DNA from: Galerina marginata
Taxonomy: Eukaryota > Basidiomycota > Agaricomycetes > Agaricales > Galerinaceae
Reading direction: 5' to 3'
Length of the DNA: 64,000 nucleotides
Assembly (NCBI GenBank): GCA_023014335.1
Contig: JAECYW010000025.1
Location: forward strand, 558,001-622,000
Shown: positions 51,051-63,118 of the stretch, piece by piece
Numbering within the stretch: position 1 is the first letter of the stretch
Layout of the letters: each line of letters opens with the position of its first letter
The notes under the pieces: generated by a model
Seen by the model: the letters and a program-made list of their open reading frames with translations, nothing else
Database searches by the model: none
Told to the model about the DNA's origin: nothing
Made by a program: the position numbers and the translations under genes

Positions 51051-52655
51051 CGTTTGGCTTTGGACAGTTATTTCATCTTCTTCATCTTACCCTTCGTTGT
51101 TCTATCTTTCTTTTATCTTTATTTGAGCTTTGGGCGGTATATTATCTTCTCTTTTGTCCTGTGACTTCCTACATTCTCTATTTCATCAATCCTTCCTGCC
51201 TCGTTTGGAGGGGTATGGACATTTTTCTTTCGTGAATACTACCACCACCACTTCGTCGTCACTAGCCGTTTGGTTCTCATTTTGTTTTTTCTTCTTCTAT
51301 CCGCCCTCCTCTTTTGTCTTATTTATCACATTCCTTTCTTGTTTCAACGTCCACCTCGAGCTCGGTTCGAGCCTCTTTTCACAGATCGGGATCAGGGATA
51401 CTACTCCTCGCCGGTCCACGTCGTCGTCGTCGACAGCTAAATTACCGACACCACCTATCGTCTTTGCGGCCTTGCCACTACGAAGGCTGTTTGCCCGGGC
51501 ATCTAGCCTATCTCTCGATGTCGCCACTGTCGACAGGCAACTATCACTTAACGACGCATCTACGAGCGGCCTTAACCCATGCTGGTCAGCGACAAAATCG
51601 CACTATCAAGGCATATGACGCCACCAGACCTTCACCTCGAGCTCGGTTCGAGCCTCTTTTCACAGATCGGGATCAGGGATACTACTCATCGCCGGTCCAC
51701 GTCGTCGTCGTCGACAACTAAATCACCGACACCACCTATTGTCTTCGCCGCCTTGCCGCTCTGAAGGCCGTCTTGTCCAACGACGACATATTTCTCGACG
51801 ACATATCTCTCGACGTCGCCACTGTCGACAGGGAACTACCACTTAACGACGCACTTACGAGCGGCCTTAACCCATGCTGGTCAGCGACAAAATCGCACTA
51901 TCAAGGCATATGACGCCACCAGACCTTCACGTGACTATGCTTTCATGCCACACTACCCATCGTATGGACATCGTCGCTGTACACTATTAAAACCCCACCC
52001 ACCACCAACATTATCAACCCCTCCGCCGTCGCCAGCAATGGCATAAAACCAAAACCGAGTTTACGTTTACGTTTACGCAACTCTACTAGACCGTCGGGGC
52101 TGTTTGCTCCGACCTCGACACGCGAGCACGCTTTATTGCTCGCCGGCTTCTCTCCTCCGTCGACTTGACCCATTGACTCGTCGAGTACGACCGACCCTAT
52201 GCCCATGTCCATCCTATCGTTATCCCAATCCCTTTTTCTGGTTTTCCCTCTCTTGTCTGTACACACTTTTTTTTGGCTCTGCTGTCGCATACATATATAC
52301 CCAGGGACGTTATATAAGTCGACCCGGGCACGTCTCGTCTCATCTCTACATTTTTCTTTTCTTTTTTCGTATCTTCCTCTCATCTCATCTCATCATGTCT
52401 CGGCATCTCGCAATCTCATCTCATCCCATCTGTTCCCTACTCGTCAGTTCCTTTTCTTTTTTTCCAGTAGACTCTTCGCTTCTCTCTCACGTTTATGCTA
52501 CCTCTGCACAAGCCCATCTACCATCTTCCTACCCACACCATGTCTGCTTTTTTTGGTTGTGTTTGTCCGTATGTCATACTAGTACAACATCTTGTATAGT
52601 AGCTTTTAGAACGATTCATATTTCGCTCTCTAATGCATCGACTTGAGGAGTTTCA
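51051..52655 (+). repeat. dispersed tail repeat, full copy downstream of the CBM21 gene
   Basis: This is the best-preserved copy of the repeat also seen at 9412-10280 (minus), 22998-23400 (minus) and 59900-61221 (plus). It runs from 'gagctttgggcggtatatta' to 'gaggagtttca', with a 'gttatataagtcgac' TATA-like element at about 52309-52323 and many 'tcgtcg' CpG-rich words. An internal 281-bp direct duplication is specific to this copy. No coding frame is recognisable. An LTR-like or other transposon end is possible but the terminal structure is not proven. Confidence 0.75.
51352..51929 (+). repeat. 281-bp tandem duplication inside the tail repeat
   Basis: The sequence from 'cacctcgagctcggttcgag' (51352) to 'gacgccaccagaccttcac' recurs from 51633. 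The two copies differ by a few substitutions and a short insertion around 51790. The other repeat copies have one unit only. Confidence 0.85.
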
Positions 52656-52689
52656 GTGTTCAACACCATGTGATCTACTTGTATGTACT

Positions 52690-55600
52690 TTATTCATCCA
52701 TTTCCTCGGCATATAATTCCCACAAGTCAGGTTTGTGCTCCGTTAAACCCCCCAACCATGAATGCAATTCGCCAGTTGGGTCAACCCCGTGTTTCTGTGT
52801 GTTCAGAAATATGTGAGATGGGGCAAGTGGTATGCTTTCGAAACATACCTCGAGAAAACCGATGGCCCCAGAGCAAAATCCTGTTGGTGGCTCCCATTGT
52901 ATTTCCACCCCACGGAAAAGGTAGCATAAAGTCCAAAGCCCGACCAAGATCTTTGTACTCGGATTTGCATACGAAAACCACTTGGAAAAATGTGTTGGGC
53001 TCCAAACCGAATGAAGGACAGTTGAAAAATATCGGGTTTGATCAGCACTGCAGGGGTGGAGGAATATTGCATAAAAAAGTAAGTAATACTCTAGAAAACG
53101 TGTGTAGCATTTTACACGATTGATTGGCAGGTGGTGGGCCCATTTCTCCATGATGGCAGTGATTCTGGAGCTTGCTTTAAGATGGTTGCTCCATTGACTG
53201 ATATAATGTATTTGATTCTTCCAGTGATTATTGATATTATATGGTGCGATGGTATGTTCTGAGGGCAGGTGTTGTTTCTGGAGGCCGTGGTCAAGAGGAG
53301 GAAATGTTATTGACAGTAACCAGGTTTCTTCGGCTTGTAAGTCATCAAAAAAATATGAAACCATAAAATATGGGAGCATGTGTTGTTCAAATATCTGATT
53401 TGACATCTGTACCATTCGTTTTCGAAAACAGTCGAGCAATGGCGGAACAGGATCCTGGTCCTGAAACAAGATCAGTGGTGTATAGGAGAAGAGTAAATAT
53501 CTGCTAACCAATTGTCTATGCAACCATTCAAGAATAACAAACTCCACACTAAAGTATGAGCTTTCGAGCTGTTTTAAATTTCTCCAATTATTGCCAGCAC
53601 ATAAGTTTTCCATAAAAGCTTGCATGTTTTGACTATCTTCTAGATCTTCCCCGAATTTTATGTCTGAAATGTCACAGCAACGAAGAAATTTCTTGATAAA
53701 CTCTGAAAGGCGCTGCGGGTCCTGCTCTGGTGGTCTTTTACAAGATAAAACACAGTTAAATCAGGCTATGAGGAGGGTATAAATACAAGGCCTACATATT
53801 GACACCCAAACGTAATTGATCCTGTGGGTTATTGAGAAATGCCAGCACTTGCTGACTGGCCCGAATGAATTTTCGGCGAAACCGAATATGAAATTCCCCG
53901 CCATGCAATGCACTCTCCAGAAAATTTTGGAGACCAGGTGTAGGATAGTAGTGAGGGACCAAGCTATTCTTTCGGGCAGCTTGAGTGCTATCAGATACTG
54001 AAAATAGGACCCCAATCAAGTGTGCGTTGTTGATGAGAAACATTTTACAAAGTTCTTCACTAATGGCGAGGGTCTTGGCCAGTGGTACAAATGCATCACC
54101 AACAACAAAATATGGCACATTCTCAAACTCCAGAAAGTCAGTGACGGACAATAATTGTCGAAAACAGACACTTTGGACAGATATGATATCCTGCTGGATG
54201 TTGCAGATTTTTGTAGGATTTCCCAGCTAAAAAGCTGTCAATGGTCTGCAACTGGGTAGAATGAATGTCTCACTTTGAGGTCAATAATCCCAAGTAGTAG
54301 CCCTTTAATATAACAGATGTGGCAAAGTAGGGACTTCCAGTTTGGGTGTGTTGTTATCCTGTTTCCATTATCTGCAAGTGTTTGGATTGCCACTTGCAAA
54401 TCATTGAGACACTTGTCAATGGTTGTAGGACTTGCAATGGATAACAAACCACTCTCTAGTATATCTGTCCACTTATCATTGGACAGCATTGGAGGGTACC
54501 TGGAGCAAAGAAATGGTCAATAAAATCAAAATACACAGGGAATCAAGTTTACCAATGGTCTTGGGCTCCAATGAGGCCATCAATAATGAAACCAACAAAA
54601 TGGTTGAAAATTTTGTCAGCCACCACCTGGTGGTTGATCACAAATTCACCGGATCGATTTGAATCCATGAGGTATTCCTTCAATGATCGATGAGAGAAAA
54701 ATAGGCGTGGTGTCTCACGTCGACAAAGTGACTCCAGTTCTTTGTCGTGATCAATTGGCAGCTCGTCTTCCCTTGATAGCAGTGAATTAATTGCTCGCAA
54801 AACCAAATTCAATTCTCTTTGCTCCACAAGACATTCTCCAATTATGTCCTGGTGTGCATCAACAAGGAAGCCTCCCAAAACACAGATTAAGCTTTTTTGT
54901 CTGGGATAAACAGACAAGATCTTCGTATAGAGCCGGTCAAGATCTGAGAATGCAGAGGCCTGTAAAGGACTAGGAGTCAAAATGATATCGAGTTGTTCCT
55001 GTGGATCATAAAATTCAGCGCCAACAAACTTTAGAACGGTCTTCGCATAGATAAACTGTCCGGACGCATTCAAAACGAGGCGGTCAATCACATTCTTCGG
55101 TGGCCATGGGCTTTGGATTCCTGTCATGACGTCTAGATTGTTATCAAAAATTTCAGCAAAGCCGTCTTCCAAGAATTTCCGGATATCGCGAGAAGCCTGC
55201 AAGGAAGCGCCGAGATCCAGTCGCTGCGTTATGTCAAAGAGTGGTTTCCGATCAAATTCTTGGCGAATCCAAAATTCGGGTCGGCTGGCAACTACGAAAC
55301 GAAGTGGGACACCAGCAGCAGTCGTCGCATTCGCGATAAGCTTCAAGATGCCTTGCTGGGTTTCGGATCCTTGGCATTCGTCTAAGCCGTCGATTAAGAT
55401 TGTTGGGGTGTGCGCTGGAAGGAGTTGGCAATACTTGAAAGGTTCGACGATGAGGGACCGGAATTGAGCCTCCATCGACTTCGTATGGAGGGTGACGTCG
55501 GCGATCATCGCGTTATTCACAGCCTCTCGCATGCCTGGCACGTTTATCGCGATCTGGTAGGCCAGCGTGCAGAATAACGCATCACCTTGATCGCACTTGG

Positions 55601-56063
55601 GCTTTCCGCCGGTGAAGAAGAAGCTACCTGCGTAATGTTCTTTCAACCATTCGTGGAGGGACTCCGCAATCGTCTGCATGATGGCTGACTTCCCTGCTCC
55701 TGCCTGTCCGTAGAGCCAAAGCACGTTTGAGGGAGGGTTCGGATCTTTGACCCACTCCTGAATCGTCTTGACAATTTCCTCGCGAGTGCCAGGGTGACAC
55801 CTGCCTGCTGGGTACCTCTCTAAGGAATCGTGGATCGCTCCATGAGATATGACATGGCTCAGCGCGATGAGGCCTTCGAGAATATGTTCAAAGTACGACT
55901 ATATGTTAGGGCTTGCTCACTCACCAGCGTCTTGAGATTGCCCGGAGAAGTTGTTATGGTGAACATCCCCATGAACTTGAGTGAACGTCGAGTCGTAGAC
56001 TCTGGTACCGCTAGCACCGGCAAAGAACGGGTTTCCTCCAGTGCGTCTCGTCAGATCAGACAT
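52690..56063 (-). CDS. NACHT-domain NTPase (NLR-like)
   Basis: The product is a STAND-type NTPase of the fungal NLR class, a family linked with self/non-self recognition and defence. The main exons are 55898-54553, 54499-54274, 54226-53796 and 53734-52690; they join in frame and end at TGA 52690-52692. Visible parts are SHGAIHDSLERYPAGRCHPG (the conserved lead-in), Walker A WLYGQAGAGKSA, Walker B TILIDGLDECQG, and FVVASRPEFW (sensor). After these come winged-helix-like blocks and a C-terminal region of about 570 residues without WD40, ankyrin or TPR repeats that I can recognise. The first exon beginning at the ATG 56063 (MSDLTRRTGGNPFFAGASGT) fits the family, but only 26 nt separate it from the next exon and the frame does not carry over. 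The N-terminal junction is thus unresolved or broken. The rest is intact. Confidence 0.85.
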
Positions 56064-56164
56064 GGTAGGAGTGGGTTGAAAGGTGGGAGCGCTTGACGAC
56101 TGGCTGTTTGCTTGTTGCTCCCTTTCCCACAAATGCAGTGCTTTACCCTAAGTTTAGCTCTCTC

Positions 56165-56570
56165 CGTGCCATTTGCCCGTACATGTGACAAGTATGTTGT
56201 ATTCAAAATCCGCGTACATCGAGTTCCCAACTTGCTATCACGCCCTTGAGGACCTTGACAGATCCTGAGACTCGGTAAGAAAAAGGTATAGGAAGCACTG
56301 ATAAGTTTAAGTTAGACAGTTCGTACGCTAGTTGGCCAAGATTTGTGCTTACCGGACAGCAATGGACAACCATTTTCCCATACATGTGACAAGTATGTTT
56401 ATTTAAATCTCGAAAACCGCGTACATCGGTGCATATTCGGCTCTCTGTCAAGACCTTAAGGACCCAAATGGATCCTGTGGCTCAGCAAGGAAGATGTTGG
56501 AAGCACTGGGACGTTTATGTCAGAGAGCTCGTACGCGAGTAGGAACGAATTTGTACTTACCGGAAAACAA
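56165..56570 (-). repeat. tandem duplication of about 200 bp upstream of the NACHT gene
   Basis: Two direct copies, about 56165-56365 and 56370-56570, share 'catgtgacaagtatgttt', 'ccgcgtacatcg', 'gaccttgacagatcc' against 'gacccaaatggatcc', 'ggaagcactg' and 'gtgcttaccgga' against 'gtacttaccgga'. On the minus strand each contains a donor-like G|GTAAG. At 56651-56561 a minus-strand piece MISETLGSMKATPSPGVPDS leading to a donor resembles first exons of some NACHT genes, so an upstream exon of the NACHT gene may lie here. Confidence 0.6.
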
Positions 56571-56651
56571 AATCTCGGCAGAGGCGACAGGGGAATCGGG
56601 AACGCCAGGGCTTGGAGTCGCCTTCATCGAGCCCAGCGTTTCCGAGATCAT

Positions 56652-56944
56652 TCAAGTTGAGCATCCAAGATATTCGGAAGAGTAGATCTATAAATGTCGC
56701 GGTTTAAACTGACCCGAAAATATTAATGCTGCTCAAATGACCTGAAAGCCGCCTTCAAGAAGGATCCAAGTGAGCAACAGAGTCTACGCGAGAAGCAGCC
56801 GCGTCCAGTGAAGGAAACGACGATCAAGTGCCAAACTTGAAAGCTTGAACTTTGAAGGAAAGAGATAATGAGCAGCACGCTGACTCAGCAAGCGGACTGA
56901 TTTTTATTTGGTTCTCAAACTTTAACTCAACTATAATCACCAAC
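56652..56944. other. spacer, no gene seen
   Basis: This lies between the NACHT-associated upstream exon and the composite repeat. I see no frame or repeat of note. Confidence 0.35.
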
Positions 56945-56961
56945 AACTGCCTTCGCGCCAG

Positions 56962-57220
56962 TTGTCGCTCACGACGGCGCCGACTGAGGACCACACACGA
57001 CGACGTAGCCGCCGAATGACCACGCGATCAACACAAAGCCGCCAAGACGACGTGGACACGGGCAACCTCGCCGAGTCGGTGCAGGTAAGCACTCTCTGTG
57101 CTTTCCTGCTCGCGTTTGCTTACCCCCTAATAGCGCCTTCTTGAACCCATAATCGCGACTGCGAAAGGCTACGACAGCGACAAACCCGCGAAGATCGTAC
57201 GGACTCACGACGGGCCATGA
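56962..57220 (+). pseudogene. 5' exon pair of an unidentified gene within the composite repeat
   Basis: An open piece with TRSTQSRQDDVDTGNLAESV ends at a donor (gtaagc, 57086). After a short intron ending 'aatag' (about 57134), the frame reads RLLEPIIATAKGYDSDKPAK and then stops. The minus-strand copy reads PLEPVDATPKGHDIDSHKSA at the same place after a matching intron. Substitutions that keep the reading frame suggest that this was part of a real protein N-terminus; I do not recognise it. Confidence 0.45.
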
Positions 57221-57644
57221 TGAGGACGGCGGGAGTACCGCCTACATTCGCTCATGTCACCGTGACCCGCCCCAATTGAAGGGTTGTCAATTCTGCCCAC
57301 TTCCACTGCACCACCGGTGTCATGCCAGCTGCATTTTGTTCCTCGGAGTGCCCCTCCTTCAAGAGATGTGGGCTGGGGCTATATCTCGAACACTCCAATG
57401 GCGGCAGGCAGGTGGGGGGTGCAAGCCTAACGTCGTTCGACCGTCGACGAGCTCCTGGGTTGAGCTGGGGGCCTGTTACCCCTCATCGTTTGACTGCCAC
57501 ATCGCCGCTTCTCATCAGCGCGGCTTCACCTCTGCATCCTTCATCTGCGTCCAGGCGGACCGCTGCCATTAGCATCGTCAAAATTCGATTGTACACATCC
57601 GCAGCCTATTTAGGATTCTACTACAGTAAGGGCATCAGCAGGAT

Positions 57645-59385
57645 AGGAGGGGTGTTATCTTCGGCGCGCCTTGTAAGTCCTTCTCTTTCTCTTTCTTTTG
57701 ATTCGTCGATGTTAACTCATCATTTTGTCATACAGCAGCACACACACCGCTCAAACAAGGCTCAGTCCTTCTCCACCCTCCTCAAATGAAATGTCGTCCT
57801 CCGCATCCTTCCCATCCAGCTCTAGCTCGTCCTCGTCCTCGTCCTGCTCCTGCTCTTGCTGCATGTGCGCAGAAACCCGTATAATTATCATCATCTTCCA
57901 TCGGCGTATAATCAGTTGCCGTATGCCGACATCACTCTGCGTACCGCAGCTTCACCTTCAACGTGAACACAAACGCGAACCAGAGCCCAAGAAAGAGCTG
58001 CACCTGCCGCTGCGCAGGCTGCCCTCGCTCAGAGCATGCTTGCGAGGCTTAGGAAGCTCGATTTGTGGAATTATTCGGTGCCTCCTATACTGCGTACAAT
58101 GTCAGTTATTCGCGGAATGGGAATGGACCAGTTCGGCGCTGGATTCGAGCAGCAACAGCACCAGCACGAATGCGAGTAGGGTTGATTCGACGCTGGTGCA
58201 GGAGCCTGCTGAAGGCTCTCTCGACGGTCTTCTCGAATACGAGCTTTTCGACGAAGATGGGGATGGGGTCGGACACCTGGCGCTGCTCCTGCTGTTGCCC
58301 CTCGTCCTCCGCTCCTGCCCTTGCTCACGGTCCTGGTTCTACTCTTACGAGACCTTCATGTGGCGCGGTGCTTCGTCTGCGGCGGAGGAGGGCGAGCTTA
58401 GCATAGAGCTTGGCACTGCCCCTGGCCTTGTTTTGGGGTTAGGGTTTGGGAGATGAAGGGGATGCAGGATGGATATCATTCCACACCGTCTCTTCCTGCC
58501 TTTGGCTCTCCTGGTGCGCCTGCGACTGCCAATCCTGCGAATACGTCGTCTTTGATGTCAATGTTGAGGGCGGTTGATTTCTCCTACGCGACCGCCAACG
58601 CCAGTGCCAATGCCAATGCCAACGCCAACATGAACGTGACCGTGAAGAACCCGATACCGAGCTTCTCTGATACGGGTACGACACCGCCTGTGACTGGGAG
58701 GAACCCGCGGGTTGGGTTGGGTTTCTGTTGATGTTGGTCTGGGCCTACATCTTCGTGTTCGTCTGCAGCCAATGCGGGCAACGAAGGCAAAGGAGAAGGC
58801 AAAGGAAAACGAGGCGATGTAGAAGGGCTGCTGGAGCCTGGAGGGTTTCAACGAGCGGACAATGTCTCCGTCTCTTGGAGGAGGAGACGGTGGAGAACGA
58901 TTCGGTCCTGCGTTGGGTTAAACCTGGGCGCGGGTCCGCCGCTGTGGGGTTATCGACCAGGTGTCAAGGCCTTCTTCCTCCTCGTCTTCTATTGGGTTTC
59001 TTGGTGGTGATGTTAGAGGAGGAGGGAGTAGAATGACAAGCGCGAGGTCGTCGCTCCGCTTGTGGCCTGTGTCGTCGCCGTGGGTTCGAGTTTGGATGTG
59101 GGCACCCCTACAAGGACGCCGCCGCCTGGTTCTGTGGGTGTGGGTGCATCGTCGTTGTTGTCGGGTGTGACGACGCCTACGCATCCTTCTGTCCCATCTG
59201 CTCCGTCGTCAACTTCTGCTTTGCCGTCGCATTCAACTCCGACATTGGCTTCAACTTCAACCCAGACTAAGACCTCAACTTCAGCTCTGTCGACCCCCAA
59301 AAAACAGACGACGCTGTATACCAGACATTCGTCAGGCAGTGGGGTTTTTGCACAGGCGCTGGAGCCGAGCTTGTTCGTTGGTTGA
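57645..59385 (+). pseudogene. copy of the last exon of the Gac1-like gene
   Basis: The sequence is homologous to 48285-50568. It retains the second intron (57673-57737) and ends near 'cagacgacgctgtataccag' plus 'tcaggcagtggggtttttgc', the equivalents of DDAVYQAFVRQW. Many indels break the frame, so it is more decayed in coding terms than the minus-strand copy. No CBM21 domain is included. Confidence 0.82.
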
Positions 59386-59899
59386 TCTGCTTTTGGGATT
59401 TTGGTTGTGGTTGATGAGAGGGAAGGAGGGAAGGAAGAGGGAAAGCGCGATGTATGTGCACGTCTTTTCATATTTCGTTATACTTATTCATACCTTTTCG
59501 CAGGAAATGGGATGAAATGGGATGCTTAATAGGAACTTCAGAAACGCCGGTGGTGACGTTGGCAGAGGCTCCAAGCACCTTGCCAAATTGTCGACGTTGG
59601 ACTTAGACGTTCGCGTCTCGTGCCATCCTGTGGTGGTGGTGGTGGTGGTGGTGATGGATAGTCCGATCTTATCTTATTGGCCTGCCGAAGTAGGAGCTGG
59701 CTGCTCTGTCAGTACTTATCAGGCACCAATGAATCCTAGGCTCGACATATTTTTGGACCGCACTTCGGATGTCTCTGTCGTAATCTTCGGAGACAAACTT
59801 GGGACTCGACCTTCAAGCATCAAGCTTCAAACAGCCAACCAGCTGACCGACTCGCCGCCGCCACCATCGACTTCGGTCTCTTGGACAGTTATTTATCAT

Positions 59900-61221
59900 T
59901 CTCTTTGCTTTTTTACTTTTTATTTTTTTTACTTTTTTTATTATCTTTATTTGATCTTTGGGCGATATATTGGTTTGAACCATTTCTTTTTCGGCTTCCT
60001 TCATCCCTCATTTTTTTTGCCTCGTTGGAACCGTATGAACATTTTTCGTTTGTGAACGCGACCATATTACCACCACTTCGTACACACGTGCCGTTTGGTT
60101 CATATTTTTTTCCGACTTCTACCACGAGCTTGGGTGGAGCCTCTTTCACAGACCAGGATCAGGGATATTACTCCTCACCAGTCCACGTCGTCGTCGTCGA
60201 TAGCTAAACCAGCACCGACACCATCTATCTTTCTCGTGGCCACCAAACAAATACCACCTGTACTTCCTGCCTTGCCGCTCCAGAGGCTCGCCAACGACGA
60301 GGAATCTGGCCTATCATTTGTTCCTCGCCGGTGTTGGCGAGCTAAATCGTCGACGCTACCTACCTTCCTAGCGGCCAACAAATTCGAACAATGCCTTGCC
60401 GCTACGAAGGCTGCGGCTTAAGCCGTCCAGCTAACGACGAGCTAGGTCGCCGTTGTCAACAAGAAAAAACTGGCACTAGCACTGTCATCCATCTCTCTTG
60501 CTGCTACCAGTTGACGACGTTTTTACGAGCCTCATGCTGGTCAACGACAAACTCGCATTATCGAAACATGATGCTATCCTACCTTCACATCACTACACAT
60601 TGTATAAACGTCGTCGTTGTATACTATCAAGCTCCACCCACCATCACTCCTCCGGCGTCGCCAGTAACGACTCAAAACCAAAACCGAGTTTACGTCGACG
60701 AAACTCAAGTAGACCGTCAGGGCCCGGGGTAAACAGCTCCGACTTCGAGACGCGAGCAATAAAGGGTTGCTCGCCGACTTCCCTCCTTCGTCGACTCGAA
60801 TCCCCTCGATCTTATGCCCACGTCGCATATCATTATTCCTATACCTTCTTCTCTTCTCTGTACACCCTTTTTTTTGGCTCCGCGATTGCATGCATATATA
60901 CCCAGGGACGTTATATAATTCGACCTGGGCACGTCTCATCTACATTTTTCTCTTCTTTTTTCATATCTTTCCCTCATCTCATCGGCATCTCGCAATATCA
61001 TCTCTGTTCTTTGCTCCCCACTCCTCAGTTTCTTTCCCTTTTTTTTCCGTTGACGACTCTTCGTCTCTCTCTCGCGTTTATGTTACCTCTACAAGCGCAT
61101 GCACCATCGACCATCGACCATCTTTCTACTCACACCATGTCTCATTGTGTTTGCCTGTATGCAACGCTTTTTCGACATCTTGTATACTTCGCTCTCTGAT
61201 GCATCGACTTGAAGAGTGTCA
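59900..61221 (+). repeat. dispersed tail repeat, second full copy
   Basis: This aligns with 51051-52655. Landmarks are 'tgatctttgggcgatatatt', 'aggatcagggatattactcc', 'ccacgtcgtcgtcgtcgata', 'gttatataattcgacc' and the end 'gatgcatcgacttgaagag'. It lacks the 281-bp duplication. Confidence 0.78.
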
Positions 61222-61356
61222 GAGTTTGTGATCTATCTGATAAGGTCTGTCGTGAGAGACTAACGTGGGTCGTCTCTTAAACTCGGACTCCCATTACTGT
61301 ACCTATCCAATCGTAACCCTTTATTGTACTTCTTCACGTTCACCAAGTCAGTAAAC

Positions 61357-62138
61357 ATGAACGCTTCTCAAATTGAAAGTGGTGTCGGATATTTTACCTC
61401 TGAATCCGATATCGGCACTATACCGACGTTTCGCTCAGATCAGATCAGTTCAGCGGCAAGGCAGGGCGGCTCAATGAACATCAGTAGGCTTTCCTGTCCC
61501 CAATTTCCAAGACACTGAAGCACAGATAGGATGCCTTAGACTCCGAAGATTACCTGGAGGCACTTCGTTACAAGGCACATCACAAACTCGCCCACGCCCA
61601 TACTCAAAGTGTAGTTGCGGCTGCAAACCAATACACAACCACCCGGCAAGAACAAGAGGAACACTACCTCAGGACCCAAGTAGATTCATCACAACACAAC
61701 CTTTCGGCCCAAGTTGCTTTCGACATCGCGCGACTAGCGAGAAATACGCTCACAGCCAAGGCTGACCTAGCGCTGACCAAAATCAAGGAGTGCGAGATCT
61801 TGTTAATTAACCTCCGAGACGCTTTTGAGGATGCATCTTTTTGTGCTGCAGAGGCAGACCGTCAGGTTCATCACCTCAAAAGTCACCTTGATCCCAACAA
61901 GCTTTCTTCCTCCTCCATTGAATTTGAATATCCCCAGCACTCCCTTCTTTCTCCGGCCACCCTTGCTTTTTACAAGGAACGCATACAAACATTCCTCCCT
62001 GTCAATTGGCATGCGGGATATACTTGGGGATATAATGATCTGACCGCCTTGAACAGCTTGTCTCGTAATAATTCAGTTGTGGTACCAGAGGGTTCAGAGG
62101 CATTAGAAAAGGACTCAGTCTCTAGTGCAAAGACGTAG
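61357..62138 (+). CDS. coiled-coil protein of unknown function
   Basis: A first exon from the ATG at 61357 (MNASQIESGVGYFTSESDIG) is followed by a donor at 61480. A long second exon begins at about 61530 and reads DALDSEDYLEALRYKAHHKL, then an Ala/Gln/Glu-rich helical stretch (TTRQEQEEHYLRTQVDSS, LTAKADLALTKIKECEILLI, DASFCAAEADRQVHHLKSHL), and ends at TAG 62138. I could not find a splice junction that keeps both exons in frame, so either another start is used or there is a small indel. It looks like a structural or gag-like protein; this is a guess from composition. It lies near a tyrosine-recombinase gene, which might mark a mobile element. Confidence 0.5.
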
Positions 62139-62554
62139 CCGTTGGTTTCGGTAATACCTGTTTAAATTTTCTTTTCAATACTCTCTCTGCAGTTTCGCTG
62201 GAGTTTCTTGTCTTCCTTGGAGTCTGTTTCGTTTCTCTTTTCGTAATAACGTGTATTTTTACTAGTTTGTTACAGTATTTTAATCGATTCGGCATCAGGT
62301 CTTTGCTTTTTTAGTCAATGGAAACTCTGACTTTTACCAGTGAAACAGTGAAACAGATCGTTACTCGAGCGCGTGCCTAGAATTTGGGGGAGTGTCAATT
62401 TCTTCTGCGTGCCTCTCGGATGAAACAAGTCATAGCCTCATCAGCATAAATTAACGAAAACCCACTGTAACATAACCATAGGACTGGAGCCTGAAGTTGA
62501 ATCAACATTGAACTTTGCAAGGAAGACACAGGGTGTCCTGTATCATGTGACCTG
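62139..62554. other. spacer, no gene seen
   Basis: AT-rich intergenic sequence with 'tttttactagtttgttacag' and 'ccagtgaaacagtgaaacag'. No coding signal is seen. Confidence 0.35.
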
Positions 62555-62887
62555 ATAAGTTAACTAGCGTGTCTGTTCCACCAATAAAGGTGGATGGGTT
62601 TCTATGAAGGTGTGAGGCTTGGAAGAAAATCCTAAGACTGTAAAAATGTGACAAGATAACCTGGCACAGGTTTTCTTGGTGTTGCGGAGGGCTTTCGCGG
62701 GCGGTGCGAATTGGCAAAATCAGCGCCTTGCGACCGGGCCGGTTGGCTGACCAACTGGACACGTGATCCAAAGGCGTTCAGCTTTTCGAATCTGAAATCT
62801 GAAGCTGAGGAGCCCGAGAAAGTCCTGAGCGTCTGGACAACCTGGTTTCTTGGCAGATGGATGCCGAATCCAAACCGGCTGTACCAA
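62555..62887. repeat. 333-bp perfect direct repeat, copy 1
   Basis: Every base from 62555 to 62887 equals 63110-63442 by eye. The copies are offset by 555 bp, leaving a 222-bp spacer. The ends are 'ataagttaactagcg' and 'aaaccggctgtaccaa'. Neither end has inverted repeats, so this is not an obvious LTR pair. Confidence 0.9.
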
Positions 62888-63118
62888 ACACTGAAGGGAG
62901 AAGGTGGGTGGGTTGAAAAAAATGCTTTAACGACGATGAAGGAGGAGACTTCGTGGCTGAACCACGTCTGGAGAGATGAGGAACGCGACACGCGCGTTCC
63001 TCATCGATGGGAAATGCTTGTTTACTTGCTTACGTATGTATTTGCTGATGATTGGTTCTGTCACTGTCGTTATCTTATCCTTAGATGCGCCTTTCAGACT
63101 CATCGCGGAATAAGTTAA
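62711..63118 (+). CDS. hypothetical protein, unknown function
   Basis: This single frame of 135 codons begins in the first 333-bp repeat and continues through the unique spacer. It is Trp-rich and charged (VWTTWFLGRWMPNPNRLYQ, GEGGWVEKNALTTMKEETSW, NHVWRDEERDTRVPHRWEML, FADDWFCHCRYLILRCAFQ) and looks like protein rather than chance. In the second repeat copy the same frame ends soon after NPNRLYQ. It may be the last exon of a larger gene. I do not recognise the family. Confidence 0.4.
   Translation: MAKSAPCDRAGWLTNWTRDPKAFSFSNLKSEAEEPEKVLSVWTTWFLGRWMPNPNRLYQTLKGEGGWVEKNALTTMKEETSWLNHVWRDEERDTRVPHRWEMLVYLLTYVFADDWFCHCRYLILRCAFQTHRGIS

Larger units (their letters stand above)
56945..61221 (+). 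mobile_element. composite repeat, plus-strand copy (carries a Gac1-like exon fragment)
   Basis: The same block order as in 22985-27480 is present: a 5' exon-intron pair (56962-57220), a linker (57220-57640) with 'cccctccttcaagagatgtg' and 'cagtaagggcatcagc', a segment matching the CBM21 gene from just before its second intron (57645-59385), the 3' flank, and a full tail repeat ending 'gaagagtgtca' at 61221. The tail keeps its CpG sites. The shared fusion point with the minus copy shows that one chimeric sequence was copied, not two independent events. Confidence 0.72.

Noticed and set aside
51051..52655. Calling the tail repeat a solo LTR
   Set aside because: A TATA-like element and a CA-type end are present, but I found no TG start, no flanking duplication, and no internal retrotransposon sequence; the class is left open.
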